From Streptomyces sp. NBC_01264 (GTDB taxonomy: Bacteria > Actinomycetota > Actinomycetes > Streptomycetales > Streptomycetaceae): a stretch of DNA of 64,000 nt. Every line of letters begins with the position of its first letter. The stretch's first letter is position 1. The position numbers and the translations under genes are program-made. The DNA is taken from positions 4,836,001-4,900,000 of the forward strand of contig NZ_JAPEOX010000001.1 in assembly GCF_026340675.1 (NCBI RefSeq). The letters run 5' to 3'. Under the pieces are notes generated by a model. The model did no database searches. It worked only from the letters and a program-made list of their open reading frames with translations, and was not told where the DNA came from. Shown here in pieces: positions 41,882 through 50,012 of this stretch.

Positions 41882-42580
41882 TCAGTACGCGAGCCGGCTC
41901 CCGCCGCCCGGCGCTCCGCTGCTCGCCTCCACCAGCGCGTCCACGACCGCCTCCACCTCCGGCAGCCAGATCTCCCCTGATCCCTCCGGCTCGCGCTCCC
42001 ACCGGACCTGGCCTCCGCCGATCGCGGGGGAGGGCGGGAGCAGCAAGTAGCCGCCCTCGCCGTGGAAACGCAGCGAGGAGGGCACGTGGTCCTTCGCATA
42101 GAGGATCTCGCCGAGCCGCTCCAGCGAGTACGGCGCCACGAGCAGCGACCACCGCGTGGGCGTGGCCACGACCGGCCCGAGCCGCATCCCCTCGGCGTCC
42201 AGTCGTACGACGGCACGCGCGGCCGCCGCGGCGGGCAGGCTCACCGCGCAGGGCGCGCTCCCGCCGGTGGCCAGCAGGATCGGGGCGCACGCCCGGTTGG
42301 CCCACCACCAGGACACCATTCGGGGGTCGGTGGTGGCCGCGAGCAGCCCGGGATCGAAGGGGTGTGCGCCGGGTACGACGCAGTCGGGGTCGGGGCAGGC
42401 GCACCGCGAGCTGTCGACGCCGGAGCGTCCGACGCCCGGCAGCACGGGCCAGTTCCAGGTGGTGGCGCAGGTCAGCGCCGCTTCGAGGAGAGCCGGCGCA
42501 TCACCCTGCGGCGGGGCGGGGCGCAGGGATTGCAAGCGATTGCGGAGCCGCTGGAGACGCCTTCCGAGGATCTCGCGCAT
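41882..42580 (-). CDS. Chromosomal PrimPol-like protein (bifunctional DNA primase/polymerase family)
   Basis: A 232-residue protein from MREILGRRLQRLRNRLQS, then a PrimPol-like domain. It has ALTCATTWNWPVLPGVG, Cys-rich CACPDPDCVVPGAHPFDP, a SWWWANRACAPILLATGG helix-strand and SLRFHGEGGYLLLPPS. The acidic metal motif of active PrimPols (D-x-D) is not obvious, so it may be catalytically inactive. It is not on an element and is conserved in Streptomyces cores as far as I recall. Start ATG 42580; an upstream extension is not conserved. Confidence 0.75.
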   Translation of the reverse strand: MREILGRRLQRLRNRLQSLRPAPPQGDAPALLEAALTCATTWNWPVLPGVGRSGVDSSRCACPDPDCVVPGAHPFDPGLLAATTDPRMVSWWWANRACAPILLATGGSAPCAVSLPAAAAARAVVRLDAEGMRLGPVVATPTRWSLLVAPYSLERLGEILYAKDHVPSSLRFHGEGGYLLLPPSPAIGGGQVRWEREPEGSGEIWLPEVEAVVDALVEASSGAPGGGSRLAY

Positions 42581-42987
42581 GAGCGCTCGTTCCTTTCCGT
42601 TGAACGCCGAGGGCCACATCACACCATGTAAGCGGTGGTTCACCACACGTGCACGTTTCGCGTCACTGTCCGCTTGAAGCAGGTTCACACGGTTCGTGCA
42701 GTTTTCTTACGGGTCCATGAAACGTCCGTCGGGGGCGGTACGCGACCCGGGGCCGCGCGGGGGACGGCTGTCGTCGATGGGGACGACGGGCCGTGCCCGA
42801 CGGTTCCCGGCGGGCACCGGGCTGCGCCAACTCTCCCCGGGTGTAACGGATTACGTACCCGGACCGGCTGACGGACTCGCCCAGTCGACCGCAAAAACCG
42901 TCCGCTTCCCGCTTTTTCCGGCCAAGTTCTAGCCCTGACCGGACAGTGAGTTGCCGCCCCACGGACACCAGGATTCCCACCTGGGCA
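42581..42987. promoter_or_regulatory. Divergent promoter region, about 400 bp
   Basis: Separates the leftward PrimPol-like gene and the rightward phosphatase gene. AT-richer tracts occur at 42690-42720 and 42890-42930. I see no certain operator, terminator or short gene. Confidence 0.4.
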
Positions 42988-44595
42988 ATGCTGGACATCG
43001 CTCCTCGTGTGCGTGTAGATGTGGATTCATTGATAGCGGCGCAGCATGATCTGGGGGTTTGCGATGCTATATGGCGAATCGCACCAGCTGGAAAGGCGGA
43101 CGCCATGAGCGCCCCGCATCTGCCGAAAGTGGCTGGAATCGATCCAGCTGTCACAGCGTCCCCGCACACTGTGGCGCCCACACCGGCGCCCACGGCCGTG
43201 TCCACCTCGACGAGCCCGCGATCGGCCCCCGCGCCGGCTCAGGGCCCCGCCGCGAGCTCGGTCATTCAGGACCGCCTCGCGGGCATGGTCTCCGACCTCA
43301 CCACCCTCCACGAGCTCACCGAGCGGCTCGCCCGCGCCAGTGACCTCACTTCTTCGCTCCACGAGTTCCTGCGGGCGGGCGCGGCCCTCGTCGGCGCCCG
43401 GCGCGGCCTGATCGTCCTGGAGCCCTCCGACGGACTCGGCCCCACCAGCACGATCGGCCTCGGCCTCGGCCACGCCGACCTCGGCCACATCGAGACGGTG
43501 CCCCGCAGCGCCACCTCCTACGGCCGCATCCTCGACGGCCTGCCCGACGCCCAGGGCGGCTCGGAGTTCCTGCCCGAACCCGGCACGAATCCCGGCGCCG
43601 CCGCCGGCGGGTACGCCACCCCCGTCGACCCCCGTCACCGCGAGGTCGCCGCCCGCCTCGGCTACGCCGCCAGCTACGCGCTGCCGCTGACCGCCGAAGC
43701 CACCGGCCGGCTCGGTGCGGCCGTCTGGCTCTACGACGAACAGGCCGAGCCCAACGACCGCCAGCGCGACCTGGCCGGGCTCTACGTCCGGCACGCCGCC
43801 GAGCACCTGGCCCGGATGCTGGAGGTGGAGCGCGCCCGCGCCGGCCTGGCCACCGTCGCCGAGGAGCTGCTCCCCAGCCGGCTCCCCCGGATCTCCGGGG
43901 TCCAGCTCGCCGCCCGGCACCACACCGGCCCGCACGGCGGAGGCGACTGGTACGACGCGCTGCCGCTTCCGGAGGGCGCCCTTGGCCTGGCCGTGGGCTC
44001 CGTCACCGGCTCGGGACCGAGCGCCGTCGCCGCGATGGGCCGGCTGCGCGCCTCGCTGCGGGCGTACGCCGTCATGGAGGGCGAGGACCCCGTCGCCGTC
44101 CTCTCCGACCTGGAGCTGCTGCTGCGCCTGACCGAGCCCGCGCGCTCGGCGACCGCGCTCTTCGCCTACTGCGAGCCCGCCGGGGGCCCGAACTCGAACG
44201 GCCCTGGCAGGAAGCTCATCCTGGCCGGGGCCGGGCACGCCCCGCCCCTGCTGATCGGCGAGCGGCGCACCGAGTACGTGGAGACCACCCTCTCCGCGCC
44301 GCTCGGAATGCTGTCCTGCTGGGAGGCGCCGAGCGTGGAGATCGAGCCCGCGCCCGGAGAAACGGTGCTGCTCTACACGGACGGCCTGCTCCGGCGCACC
44401 GGCGACCCGATGGACCGGGCGTACGCGCGGCTGCACGCCGCCGCCGCCGGGATCCCGCGCAGCGCCCGCGCGGACCCGGGCGCCATCTGCGACCACATCC
44501 TGCGCACGGTGCTGCCGGACGGCGAAGGGGACGGCCCGGCCGCCCCGGCGGACGCCTCCGAGGACATCGTGCTGCTCGCGGCGCGCTTCGAGTGA
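42988..44595 (+). CDS. GAF-SpoIIE PP2C-type serine/threonine phosphatase
   Basis: A 535-residue regulator. An N-terminal Ala/Pro-rich region precedes a GAF domain (about 95-290: LTTLHELTERLARASDL, HAAEHLARMLEVERA). The C-terminal SpoIIE/PP2C domain (about 300-530) keeps metal Asp residues in HGGGDWYDALPL, LLYTDGLLRR and EDIVLLAARF, and a GAGHAPPLL turn. Such proteins dephosphorylate anti-anti-sigma factors; partners are likely the GHKL kinases at 39190 and 46312. The start ATG 42988 (MLDIAPRVRVDVDSL) fits homologues; ATG 43105 is an alternative. Confidence 0.87.
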   Translation: MLDIAPRVRVDVDSLIAAQHDLGVCDAIWRIAPAGKADAMSAPHLPKVAGIDPAVTASPHTVAPTPAPTAVSTSTSPRSAPAPAQGPAASSVIQDRLAGMVSDLTTLHELTERLARASDLTSSLHEFLRAGAALVGARRGLIVLEPSDGLGPTSTIGLGLGHADLGHIETVPRSATSYGRILDGLPDAQGGSEFLPEPGTNPGAAAGGYATPVDPRHREVAARLGYAASYALPLTAEATGRLGAAVWLYDEQAEPNDRQRDLAGLYVRHAAEHLARMLEVERARAGLATVAEELLPSRLPRISGVQLAARHHTGPHGGGDWYDALPLPEGALGLAVGSVTGSGPSAVAAMGRLRASLRAYAVMEGEDPVAVLSDLELLLRLTEPARSATALFAYCEPAGGPNSNGPGRKLILAGAGHAPPLLIGERRTEYVETTLSAPLGMLSCWEAPSVEIEPAPGETVLLYTDGLLRRTGDPMDRAYARLHAAAAGIPRSARADPGAICDHILRTVLPDGEGDGPAAPADASEDIVLLAARFE

Positions 44596-44735
44596 CCGGG
44601 CGATGAAGGACAGGGCGTGTGACGGTGTGGCCGGGTTTAACTGATTTGTCACACGACCCGTCGGGGGGCGTCCGCTCACACATACGATGGATGAGGTCCA
44701 TACCCGGTCCGTGTCCGTCGTACTGAGGAGAAGAC

Positions 44736-46202
44736 GTGGCTGACGAGCTCACCCCGGAGACCCTGGAAGAAGAGCAGCCCAAGAAGAAGCACAAGCAGCG
44801 CAAGAACGGGCTGTACCCGGGTGTCAGCGAGGAGCTCGCCGCGAGCATGCGCACGGGCTGGGCCGACACCGAGCTGCGCGGGCTGGAGCCGATCGCTCAG
44901 GCCGCGCACACCGCCGCCCGCCGATCCGCGCTGTCCCGGCGCTTCCCCGGTGAGCGCCTCGTCGTCCCCGCCGGGCGGCTGAAGACGCGCTCGAACGACA
45001 CCGAGTACCCCTTCCGCGCCTCGACCGAGTACGCGTACCTCACCGGCGACCAGACCGAGAACGGCGTCCTGGTCCTGGAGCCCACGGGGGACACCGGCCA
45101 CCACGCCACCGTCTACCTGCTGCCGCGCTCCGACCGCGAGAACGGCGAGTTCTGGCTCTCCGGCAGCGGCGAGCTGTGGGTCGGCCGCCGCCACTCCCTC
45201 ACGGAGGCCGAGCAGCTGCTGGGCATCCCGGCCAGGGACGTGCGCAAGCTCGCCGAGGAGCTGACCGAGGCCGAGGGCCCGGTCCGCGCCGTGCGCGGTC
45301 ACGACTCCGTCATCGAGGCCGCTCTGACCGACAAGGTCACCAAGGAGCGCGACGAGGAGCTGCGCGTCTACCTCTCCGAGGCCCGCGCCGTGAAGGACGC
45401 CTTCGAGATCGGCGAGCTGCAGAAGGCCGTCGACTCCACCGTCCGCGGCTTCGAGGACGTCGTGAAGGTGCTCGACAAGGCCGAGGCCACCTCCGAGCGC
45501 TACATCGAGGGCACCTTCTTCCTGCGCGCCCGCGTCGAGGGCAACGACGTCGGCTACGGCTCCATCTGCGCCGCCGGCCCGCACGCCTGCACCCTGCACT
45601 GGGTCCGCAACGACGGTGACGTCCGCTCCGGCGACCTGCTGCTGCTCGACGCCGGTGTGGAGACCCACTCCCTCTACACCGCCGACGTCACGCGCACGCT
45701 GCCGATCAGCGGCACGTACACCGACATCCAGCGCAAGATCTACGACGCGGTGTACGCCTCCCAGGAAGCGGGCATCGCGGCCGTCAAGCCGGGTGCGAAG
45801 TTCCGTGACTTCCACGACGCCTCGCAGCACGTGCTCGCCGAGAAGCTCGTCGAGTGGGGCCTGCTGGAGGGACCGGTCGAGCGCGTCCTGGAGCTCGGTC
45901 TGCAGCGCCGCTGGACCCTGCACGGCACCGGTCACATGCTCGGCATGGACGTCCACGACTGCGCCGCCGCGCGCACCGAGGCGTACGTCGACGGCACGCT
46001 GGAGCCCGGGATGTGCCTGACGGTCGAGCCCGGTCTGTACTTCCAGGCCGACGACCTGACCGTGCCCGAGGAGTACCGCGGCATCGGCGTCCGGATCGAG
46101 GACGACATCCTCGTCACCGAGGACGGCAACCGGAACCTGTCGGCCGGACTGCCCCGCACCTCGGACGAGGTCGAGGCCTGGATGGCGCGGCTCAAGGGCT
46201 GA
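44736..46202 (+). CDS. Xaa-Pro aminopeptidase (M24B family)
   Basis: A 488-residue aminopeptidase P. The N-terminal domain (about 60-240) is followed by the pita-bread catalytic domain. Metal ligands are Asp in LLLLDAGVETHSLYTADVTR (two Asp), His in TLHGTGHMLGMDVHD, Glu in LTVEPGLYF and Glu in GVRIEDDIL. It removes N-terminal residues before proline in the cytosol. Lys-rich N-terminus (PKKKHKQRKNG). GTG 44736 has CTGAGGAGAAG directly upstream. Confidence 0.92.
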   Translation: MADELTPETLEEEQPKKKHKQRKNGLYPGVSEELAASMRTGWADTELRGLEPIAQAAHTAARRSALSRRFPGERLVVPAGRLKTRSNDTEYPFRASTEYAYLTGDQTENGVLVLEPTGDTGHHATVYLLPRSDRENGEFWLSGSGELWVGRRHSLTEAEQLLGIPARDVRKLAEELTEAEGPVRAVRGHDSVIEAALTDKVTKERDEELRVYLSEARAVKDAFEIGELQKAVDSTVRGFEDVVKVLDKAEATSERYIEGTFFLRARVEGNDVGYGSICAAGPHACTLHWVRNDGDVRSGDLLLLDAGVETHSLYTADVTRTLPISGTYTDIQRKIYDAVYASQEAGIAAVKPGAKFRDFHDASQHVLAEKLVEWGLLEGPVERVLELGLQRRWTLHGTGHMLGMDVHDCAAARTEAYVDGTLEPGMCLTVEPGLYFQADDLTVPEEYRGIGVRIEDDILVTEDGNRNLSAGLPRTSDEVEAWMARLKG

Positions 46203-46262
46203 CGCCACCGCTCGTACGCGCCGATGGGCGGGACCCTGCCCGGGTTCCGCCCATCGGCGCGT

Positions 46263-46315
46263 CTAGGGGGTGTCTTTCGGATCAGGCCCGGCCTGATCCG
46301 AAAGACACCCCCTAG
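46263..46315. terminator. 53-bp perfect palindrome; bidirectional terminator or paired IS ends
   Basis: Arms of about 25 bp (CTAGGGGGTGTCTTTCGGAT... and its exact complement) meet with almost no loop, between two convergent genes. It serves as a terminator by position. The CTAG at both outer ends and the GGGGGTGTCTTTCGGATC arms resemble IS5-type terminal repeats, so it could be a MITE-like relic. Confidence 0.6.
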
Positions 46316-46821
46316 GACACCTTCAGCAGGGAGTCGTCCCGCCACTTCAGCATCTTGTCGAAGCTGACCACGGCGCCCCGGCCCGGCCGGTTGCGGAAGC
46401 GGACGTGGTCCGCCAGTTCCTCGATCAGGTGCAGGCCCCGGCCGTGCTCGGCCAGGGAGGGTCTGCGGCGGGCCACCGTCGCGGCCGGGAATCCCGGACC
46501 CGAATCGCTCACCTCGATGCGGCAGCGGTCCCCGTCCAGATAGGCCGTGACGTGGTACGCCCCGGTCCCGTCCGGGGATCCGCCCGACGCGTCGTCCGAG
46601 GCTGCGTCCCAGGCCGCGTCGTCCGGACACCCGGAGCGCGGGACGGCTTCGCGGCCGCCGTGCTCCACGGCGTTCGCGCACGCCTCGCTCAGCGCCACCG
46701 ACAGGTCGAAGGAGATGTCCGGGTCGACCCCCGCCGTCTCCATCGTCCCCAACAGCAGTCGCCTCGCCAGGGGCACACTCGCTGCTTCGCGCCTCAAGTG
46801 GAGAGACCACCAGATGCTCAT
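46312..46821 (-). CDS. ATP-binding protein, RsbW/anti-sigma-factor type
   Basis: A 169-residue GHKL ATPase. N box DLSVALSEACANAVEHGG, G1 RIEVSDSGPGFP, G2 EHGRGLHLIEELADHV. An acidic Asp/Ala/Ser insert (residues 70-90) lies between N box and G1. It resembles serine kinases that phosphorylate anti-anti-sigma factors. Its TAG stop lies inside the palindrome at 46263-46315. Start ATG 46821. Confidence 0.87.
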   Translation of the reverse strand: MSIWWSLHLRREAASVPLARRLLLGTMETAGVDPDISFDLSVALSEACANAVEHGGREAVPRSGCPDDAAWDAASDDASGGSPDGTGAYHVTAYLDGDRCRIEVSDSGPGFPAATVARRRPSLAEHGRGLHLIEELADHVRFRNRPGRGAVVSFDKMLKWRDDSLLKVS

Positions 46822-46929
46822 ACGGTTACCTATTGCCGCCCGGGGCGGAGGCTAAGCCCCCGAAGGCCGACAGAGCCCCCGTTCGGCCGATGCGGCGCTC
46901 CCGGGCGGCGGTGTATGCGGGTGCGGGCC

Positions 46930-46970
46930 GGGGGTTTCGCGACGCGGGCGGGGGGTTTAGCGACGCGGGC
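46930..46970. repeat. Two tandem 21-bp units in an intergenic gap
   Basis: Copies GGGGGTTTCGCGACGCGGGC and GGGGGTTTAGCGACGCGGGC sit one after the other with a single differing dinucleotide. They lie in the 268-bp gap between divergent genes. Confidence 0.75.
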
Positions 46971-47089
46971 GGGGGAGTGGCCGGGTACGCGTGCACGGAC
47001 GCACGCCGGGCATCGGTGCGCGGGAATGAGAACCGGCTGTCGCACCTGCCGTATGCGGCGCCTAAGGCCAGTGCGATGATGGCCCGGCC

Positions 47090-47905
47090 ATGACTGCCCC
47101 CCACGCGACGCAGGCCGGACCCGGCCTCAGGCTGATCCGGGCCGCGGTGTTCACCGCGGTCTGTGTCGTGCTGTCCGCGGCCGGGCACGCACTGGCCTCC
47201 TGCGCGACGGTGCCCTGGTGGTCCCTCTGCGCCGGCTTCCTCGCCGTCTTCGCAGGTGCGGCCGCGCTCGCCGGACGCCGCCGCTCGCTTCCCGGCATCG
47301 CCGCCGCGCTGGCGGGCGGACAACTCGCGCTGCACACGCTGTTCGGCCTCGGCCAGCACGACGCCTCGGCGGGCAGCGGTACCTCCTCGGAGACCTCGCT
47401 CGCGGCACTGGCGGCCCAACTGGTGTGCGGGGGCAACTCCGTCCCGATCCACCCGGCGGACGCCCGGCGGATCGTGGAGAGCGCCGGGCTGAACCCGGAC
47501 GCCGTGGCCGCGCAGGCCGGGGCGCAGGGGCACATGGCCCACGCCCACATGGGGCAGGGCCTGGTGGAACCGACCGGCGCACTGGTGGGGCTGCTCAGCC
47601 CGGCCATGCTGATCGGGCACCTGCTGGCCGCTCTCGCCGCCGGCTGGCTGCTCGGACGCGGAGACGCCGCGCTGTTCCGCCTCCTCGAACTGTCCAGGCT
47701 CTCCGCCGCGGCCGGGCCGGTGCGCCCGCTGCGTGCCGCGCTGGCCTACGTACGGGCCCTCGGCGCGGGCCTGCAGGACCGGCCCGTCCGTACCCCGAGG
47801 GCAGCGGACGCCGGGACCGGACCCGCGCTGTCCACGGGCCGGGACGCACTCCAGCACACGGTGATCAGGCGCGGGCCGCCCACGGCGTTCGCCCTCGCAG
47901 CCTGA
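47090..47905 (+). CDS. Integral membrane protein with His/Met loop, copper cluster
   Basis: A 271-residue protein with about five hydrophobic segments (AAVFTAVCVVLSAAGHAL, SLCAGFLAVFAGAAALAG, IAAALAGGQLALHTLFGL, LLSPAMLIGHLLAALAAGW). A His/Met-rich loop GHMAHAHMGQG (about 145-155) precedes the last helix. That loop and four copper genes downstream point to copper handling. No named family recognised; homologues are usually annotated as membrane proteins beside YcnI. Start ATG 47090; no upstream neighbour on this strand. Confidence 0.72.
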   Translation: MTAPHATQAGPGLRLIRAAVFTAVCVVLSAAGHALASCATVPWWSLCAGFLAVFAGAAALAGRRRSLPGIAAALAGGQLALHTLFGLGQHDASAGSGTSSETSLAALAAQLVCGGNSVPIHPADARRIVESAGLNPDAVAAQAGAQGHMAHAHMGQGLVEPTGALVGLLSPAMLIGHLLAALAAGWLLGRGDAALFRLLELSRLSAAAGPVRPLRAALAYVRALGAGLQDRPVRTPRAADAGTGPALSTGRDALQHTVIRRGPPTAFALAA

Positions 47906-48015
47906 AGCGGCACCCTTCCTCCCCGGGACTCACGACGGGAGCACCGGTGCCGCGAACTCCGTGCGCGCCGCGCGCGGAGCCACCGTCACCACTGCTTCCG
48001 TGGAGTGTTTCTGCC

Positions 48016-48744
48016 GTGAAGACCTCTCGCGTCTCCTCCGCCGCCGCCCTCGCCGCCGGTTCCGTCCTCCTCCTCTCCGGTACCGCCTTCGCCCACGTCG
48101 GCGTCCAGCCGATCGGGGAGGCCGCCAAGGGCGGCTACGCGACCCTCAACTTCAAGGTCCCCAACGAGCGCGACAACGCCGCGACCACGCAGCTCGAGGT
48201 CAACTTCCCCGTGGACCAGCCGCTCACGTCCGTCATGCCGCAGGACATCCCCGGCTGGACGTCCACCGTCGAGAAGACCAAGCTCGACAAGCCGCTCACC
48301 GTGCACGGCAAGCAGGTCAACGAGGTCGTCACCAAGGTGACCTGGTCCGGCGGCAAGATCGAGGCCGGCAAGTTCCAGCAGTTCCCGGTCTCCGTCGGCA
48401 AGCTGCCCGAGAACGCCGACCAGATGGTCTTCAAGGCGATCCAGACCTACGACAACGGCGAGGTCGTCCGCTGGATCGAGGAGTCCAAGGAGGGCGCCGC
48501 CGAACCGCAGACCCCGGCGCCCGTCCTGAAGCTGACCGCAGCCGGCGCCGACCACCACGACGACGCGGCCAAGAAGCCGGCGGACGAGGCGAAGAACTCC
48601 GAGGCCGACCACAAGGACGGGCACGACACGGCCGCTGCCAAGAGCGGATCCGACACGACCGCGCGCGCCCTCGGCGTCGCCGGCATCGTCATCGGACTCG
48701 GCGGTGTGGCCTTCGGCGTCGCCTCGCGCCGCCGCACCTCCTGA
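48016..48744 (+). CDS. YcnI-like (DUF1775) copper-binding membrane protein
   Basis: A 242-residue protein from GTG 48016. A Sec signal (SSAAALAAGSVLLLSGTAFA) ends so that the mature chain starts with His (HVGVQPIGEAAKG), the known YcnI copper ligand. The DUF1775 beta-sandwich follows with the conserved Trp in IPGWTSTVEK. A His/Asp/Lys-rich tail (DHHDDAAKK, DHKDGHDTAA) and one C-terminal helix anchor it outside the membrane. It should bind Cu(II) for delivery or import alongside the CopC-CopD protein. Confidence 0.9.
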   Translation: MKTSRVSSAAALAAGSVLLLSGTAFAHVGVQPIGEAAKGGYATLNFKVPNERDNAATTQLEVNFPVDQPLTSVMPQDIPGWTSTVEKTKLDKPLTVHGKQVNEVVTKVTWSGGKIEAGKFQQFPVSVGKLPENADQMVFKAIQTYDNGEVVRWIEESKEGAAEPQTPAPVLKLTAAGADHHDDAAKKPADEAKNSEADHKDGHDTAAAKSGSDTTARALGVAGIVIGLGGVAFGVASRRRTS

Positions 48745-48848
48745 CCGCCCGGCCTCCTGAACTGACGGTCCCGCGCAGCCGGTCGGCCATCCTGGCCGGC
48801 CGGGCTCGCGGATCCACCCGTACCATCCCCGATCTCAGGAACTTTCCC

Positions 48849-49502
48849 ATGCGCACCACACGTGTGACGCTCGCCGCCCTCGTGGCGGCGGCCGCCCTCA
48901 CCCTCACCGCCTGCGGTGGCGAACCGGCCAAGAACGGCCAGGTCACCCAGATCAGCGAGAGCCAGGCGAAAGCCGGGTCCGCCACCGTACTCGACCGCCC
49001 CTTCGACAAGCCGGACGTCGTCCTCACGGACACCACCGGCAAGCCGTGGAACCTGCGCGAGCAGACCAAGGGCAAGCCGACGCTCATCTACTTCGGCTAC
49101 ACCCACTGCCCCGACGTGTGCCCCCTGACGATGAGCAACCTCGCCGTCGCCAAGAAGGCACTTCCCAAGGCCGACCAGGACAAGCTCCAGGTCGTCTTCA
49201 TCACCACCGACCCGGAACGGGACACTCCCGAGTCCCTCGGCTCGTGGCTCAAGGGCCTGGACCCGGCATTCACCGGGCTGACCGGGGACTTCGCCACCAT
49301 CCAGGCCGCCGCACGCACGCTCGGCATCGGTATCGAGGCAGCCAAGAAGGACGCCAAGGGCAACGTGGTCTCCATGCACGGCGCCCAGGTCATCGCCTTC
49401 TCGCCCAAGACCGACGAGGGGTACCTCCTCTACGGCGAGAGCACCACCGTCGATGACTACACCAAGGACCTGCCGAAGATCGCCAAGGGAGAGAACCCGT
49501 GA
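48849..49502 (+). CDS. Sco/SenC-family lipoprotein (copper chaperone)
   Basis: A 217-residue thioredoxin-fold lipoprotein. Lipobox LTLTACGG near residue 20. The Cu site is YTHCPDVCPLT (CxxxC) plus the late His in SMHGAQVI. Sco proteins deliver copper to the CuA site of cytochrome oxidase. ATG 48849; its TGA overlaps the next gene's GTG (GTGA). Confidence 0.92.
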   Translation: MRTTRVTLAALVAAAALTLTACGGEPAKNGQVTQISESQAKAGSATVLDRPFDKPDVVLTDTTGKPWNLREQTKGKPTLIYFGYTHCPDVCPLTMSNLAVAKKALPKADQDKLQVVFITTDPERDTPESLGSWLKGLDPAFTGLTGDFATIQAAARTLGIGIEAAKKDAKGNVVSMHGAQVIAFSPKTDEGYLLYGESTTVDDYTKDLPKIAKGENP

Positions 49503-49990
49503 ACGCCCGCACCACCCGCACCCTCGCCGCCGCCCTCTCCCTGACGGCCGCGCTCGCCATATCCGGCTGCTCCTCGGACTCCGGGTCCGCTTCGGGCGAC
49601 GCGCCGAAACTGACGGTCAGCGGGGGCTACATGCCGCAGCCCGTGAACGACGAGATGGCCGGCGCCTTCATGGTCATCAAGAACGACTCCAAGACGGCCG
49701 ACAAGCTGACCGGCGCCACGAGCCCGCTCTCCGACGATCTCCAGGTCCACGAGACCAAGGATCAGAAGATGCAGCAGGTGCAGTCCATGGACGTGCCCGC
49801 GAACGGCGAGCTGAAGCTCGCGCGCGGCGGCAACCACATCATGTTCATGGGGCTCAAGAACACCCCCAAGGTCGGCGACAAGGTCACCATCGAACTGCGC
49901 TTCGAGAAGTCCGGCCCGGTCAAGGTCGAGCTGGACGTCAAGGAGCGGACGTACAAGGCTCCGACATCCACCGACGGCACCGCCCACTGA
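49499..49990 (+). CDS. PCu(A)C copper chaperone lipoprotein (DUF461)
   Basis: A 163-residue lipoprotein (lipobox LAISGCSS). The copper motif is spread as VHETKDQKM (His and Met), then GGNHIMFMGLK (His, Met, Met), as in PCuAC. Works with Sco in cytochrome oxidase assembly. It starts at GTG 49499 overlapping the Sco stop and is followed after 22 bases by copC-copD. Confidence 0.9.
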   Translation: MNARTTRTLAAALSLTAALAISGCSSDSGSASGDAPKLTVSGGYMPQPVNDEMAGAFMVIKNDSKTADKLTGATSPLSDDLQVHETKDQKMQQVQSMDVPANGELKLARGGNHIMFMGLKNTPKVGDKVTIELRFEKSGPVKVELDVKERTYKAPTSTDGTAH

Positions 49991-50012
49991 CGGACCGAGG
50001 GACTGACACGCC

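Noticed and set aside
46930..46970. Possible CRISPR-like repeat
   Set aside because: Only two adjacent copies with no spacers and no cas genes anywhere in the window.
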